64,000 nt of DNA from Allobosea sp. (GTDB taxonomy: Bacteria > Pseudomonadota > Alphaproteobacteria > Rhizobiales > Beijerinckiaceae). The DNA lies in the NCBI GenBank assembly GCA_024231975.1, contig JAAEQB010000089.1:8073-72072 (forward strand), read 5' to 3'. The notes beneath the pieces were generated by a model. It did not search any database. It worked only from the letters and a program-made list of their open reading frames with translations, and was not told the DNA's origin. Made by a program: the position numbers and the translations under genes. Shown here in pieces: positions 63,914-64,000 of the stretch; position 1 is the first letter of the stretch, and the number at the start of each line of letters is the position of its first letter.

Positions 63914-64000
63914 AACACCACGATTTTTGGGCTTGAAAAGCTTCCGGTGACTGGGGCAAACTGAGGGCGGTAATTGGGGGATCGGAGCACATTCCGACCC
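63869..64000. mobile_element. Probable end of an inserted element
   Basis: The sequence after the radC break has no match to the rest of radC. It holds no gene start in view and continues past the window. Element type cannot be named from this end alone. Confidence 0.5.

Overview
The window is a high-GC (roughly two thirds G+C by eye) bacterial chromosome segment with dense coding on both strands. Gene families and local order point to an alphaproteobacterium of the order Hyphomicrobiales (Rhizobiales): the pcm - tolC family - popZ - valS order, DUF4167-like and DUF938 proteins, CCA-encoding tRNAs, and a palindromic intergenic repeat type common in that order. A genus such as Bosea or a relative would fit, but this is inference from gene content only.

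Layout. 1-6.3 kb: the 3' part of a secreted protein with a CxxCH haem motif, a chromate-resistance pair (rhodanese-ChrB and ChrA), a TetR/RibD-like reductase divergon flanked by a decayed CorC_HlyC fragment, and the intact CNNM/CorC membrane gene. 6.4-15.5 kb: a DUF938 methyltransferase, an overlapping SH3/YkuD-like cell-envelope pair, YqaA, Tat-exported PhoD, ValS, and divergent Dps and pyridoxamine-oxidase-like stress genes. 15.5-24.8 kb: PopZ, TolC, Pcm, an OmpA-like protein, a LuxR regulator, several small envelope proteins, tRNA-Cys, tRNA-Asn and a VanZ-like protein. 24.8-29.8 kb: a membrane chemoreceptor, an AT-richer region with a terminator-like hairpin, an AraC regulator, and a secreted protein with an internal duplication.

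29.8-33.1 kb is a thiamine-precursor locus: a TenA-like protein without any cysteine, a TPP riboswitch, and a ThiX/ThiY-like permease and binding protein with no ATPase gene beside them. Three copies of one long inverted-repeat element sit in its intergenic gaps. 33.2-42.4 kb: two MFS exporters, a NIPSNAP protein, a 983-residue autotransporter, tRNA-Leu(UAA), a DUF1190 lipoprotein-like protein and an acyl-activating enzyme. 42.5-51.3 kb: an SGNH hydrolase, small secreted proteins, a double-GNAT protein, a divergent PEP carboxylase, and a translationally coupled pair of tiny genes, one of which is a DUF4167 core.

51.3-55.6 kb is the most accessory part: a gene-free repeat-bearing stretch, a small AAA ATPase, and a sharply AT-rich islet (about 52.8-54.3 kb) with two genes I cannot assign. 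55.6-64 kb returns to ordinary genes: DMT transporter, Gpt, a soluble double-PAS chemoreceptor with a perfect palindrome upstream, CinA-like, FkbM methyltransferase, alpha/beta hydrolase, Map, and a radC that is cut off after its HNHP motif by unrelated sequence running to the window end.
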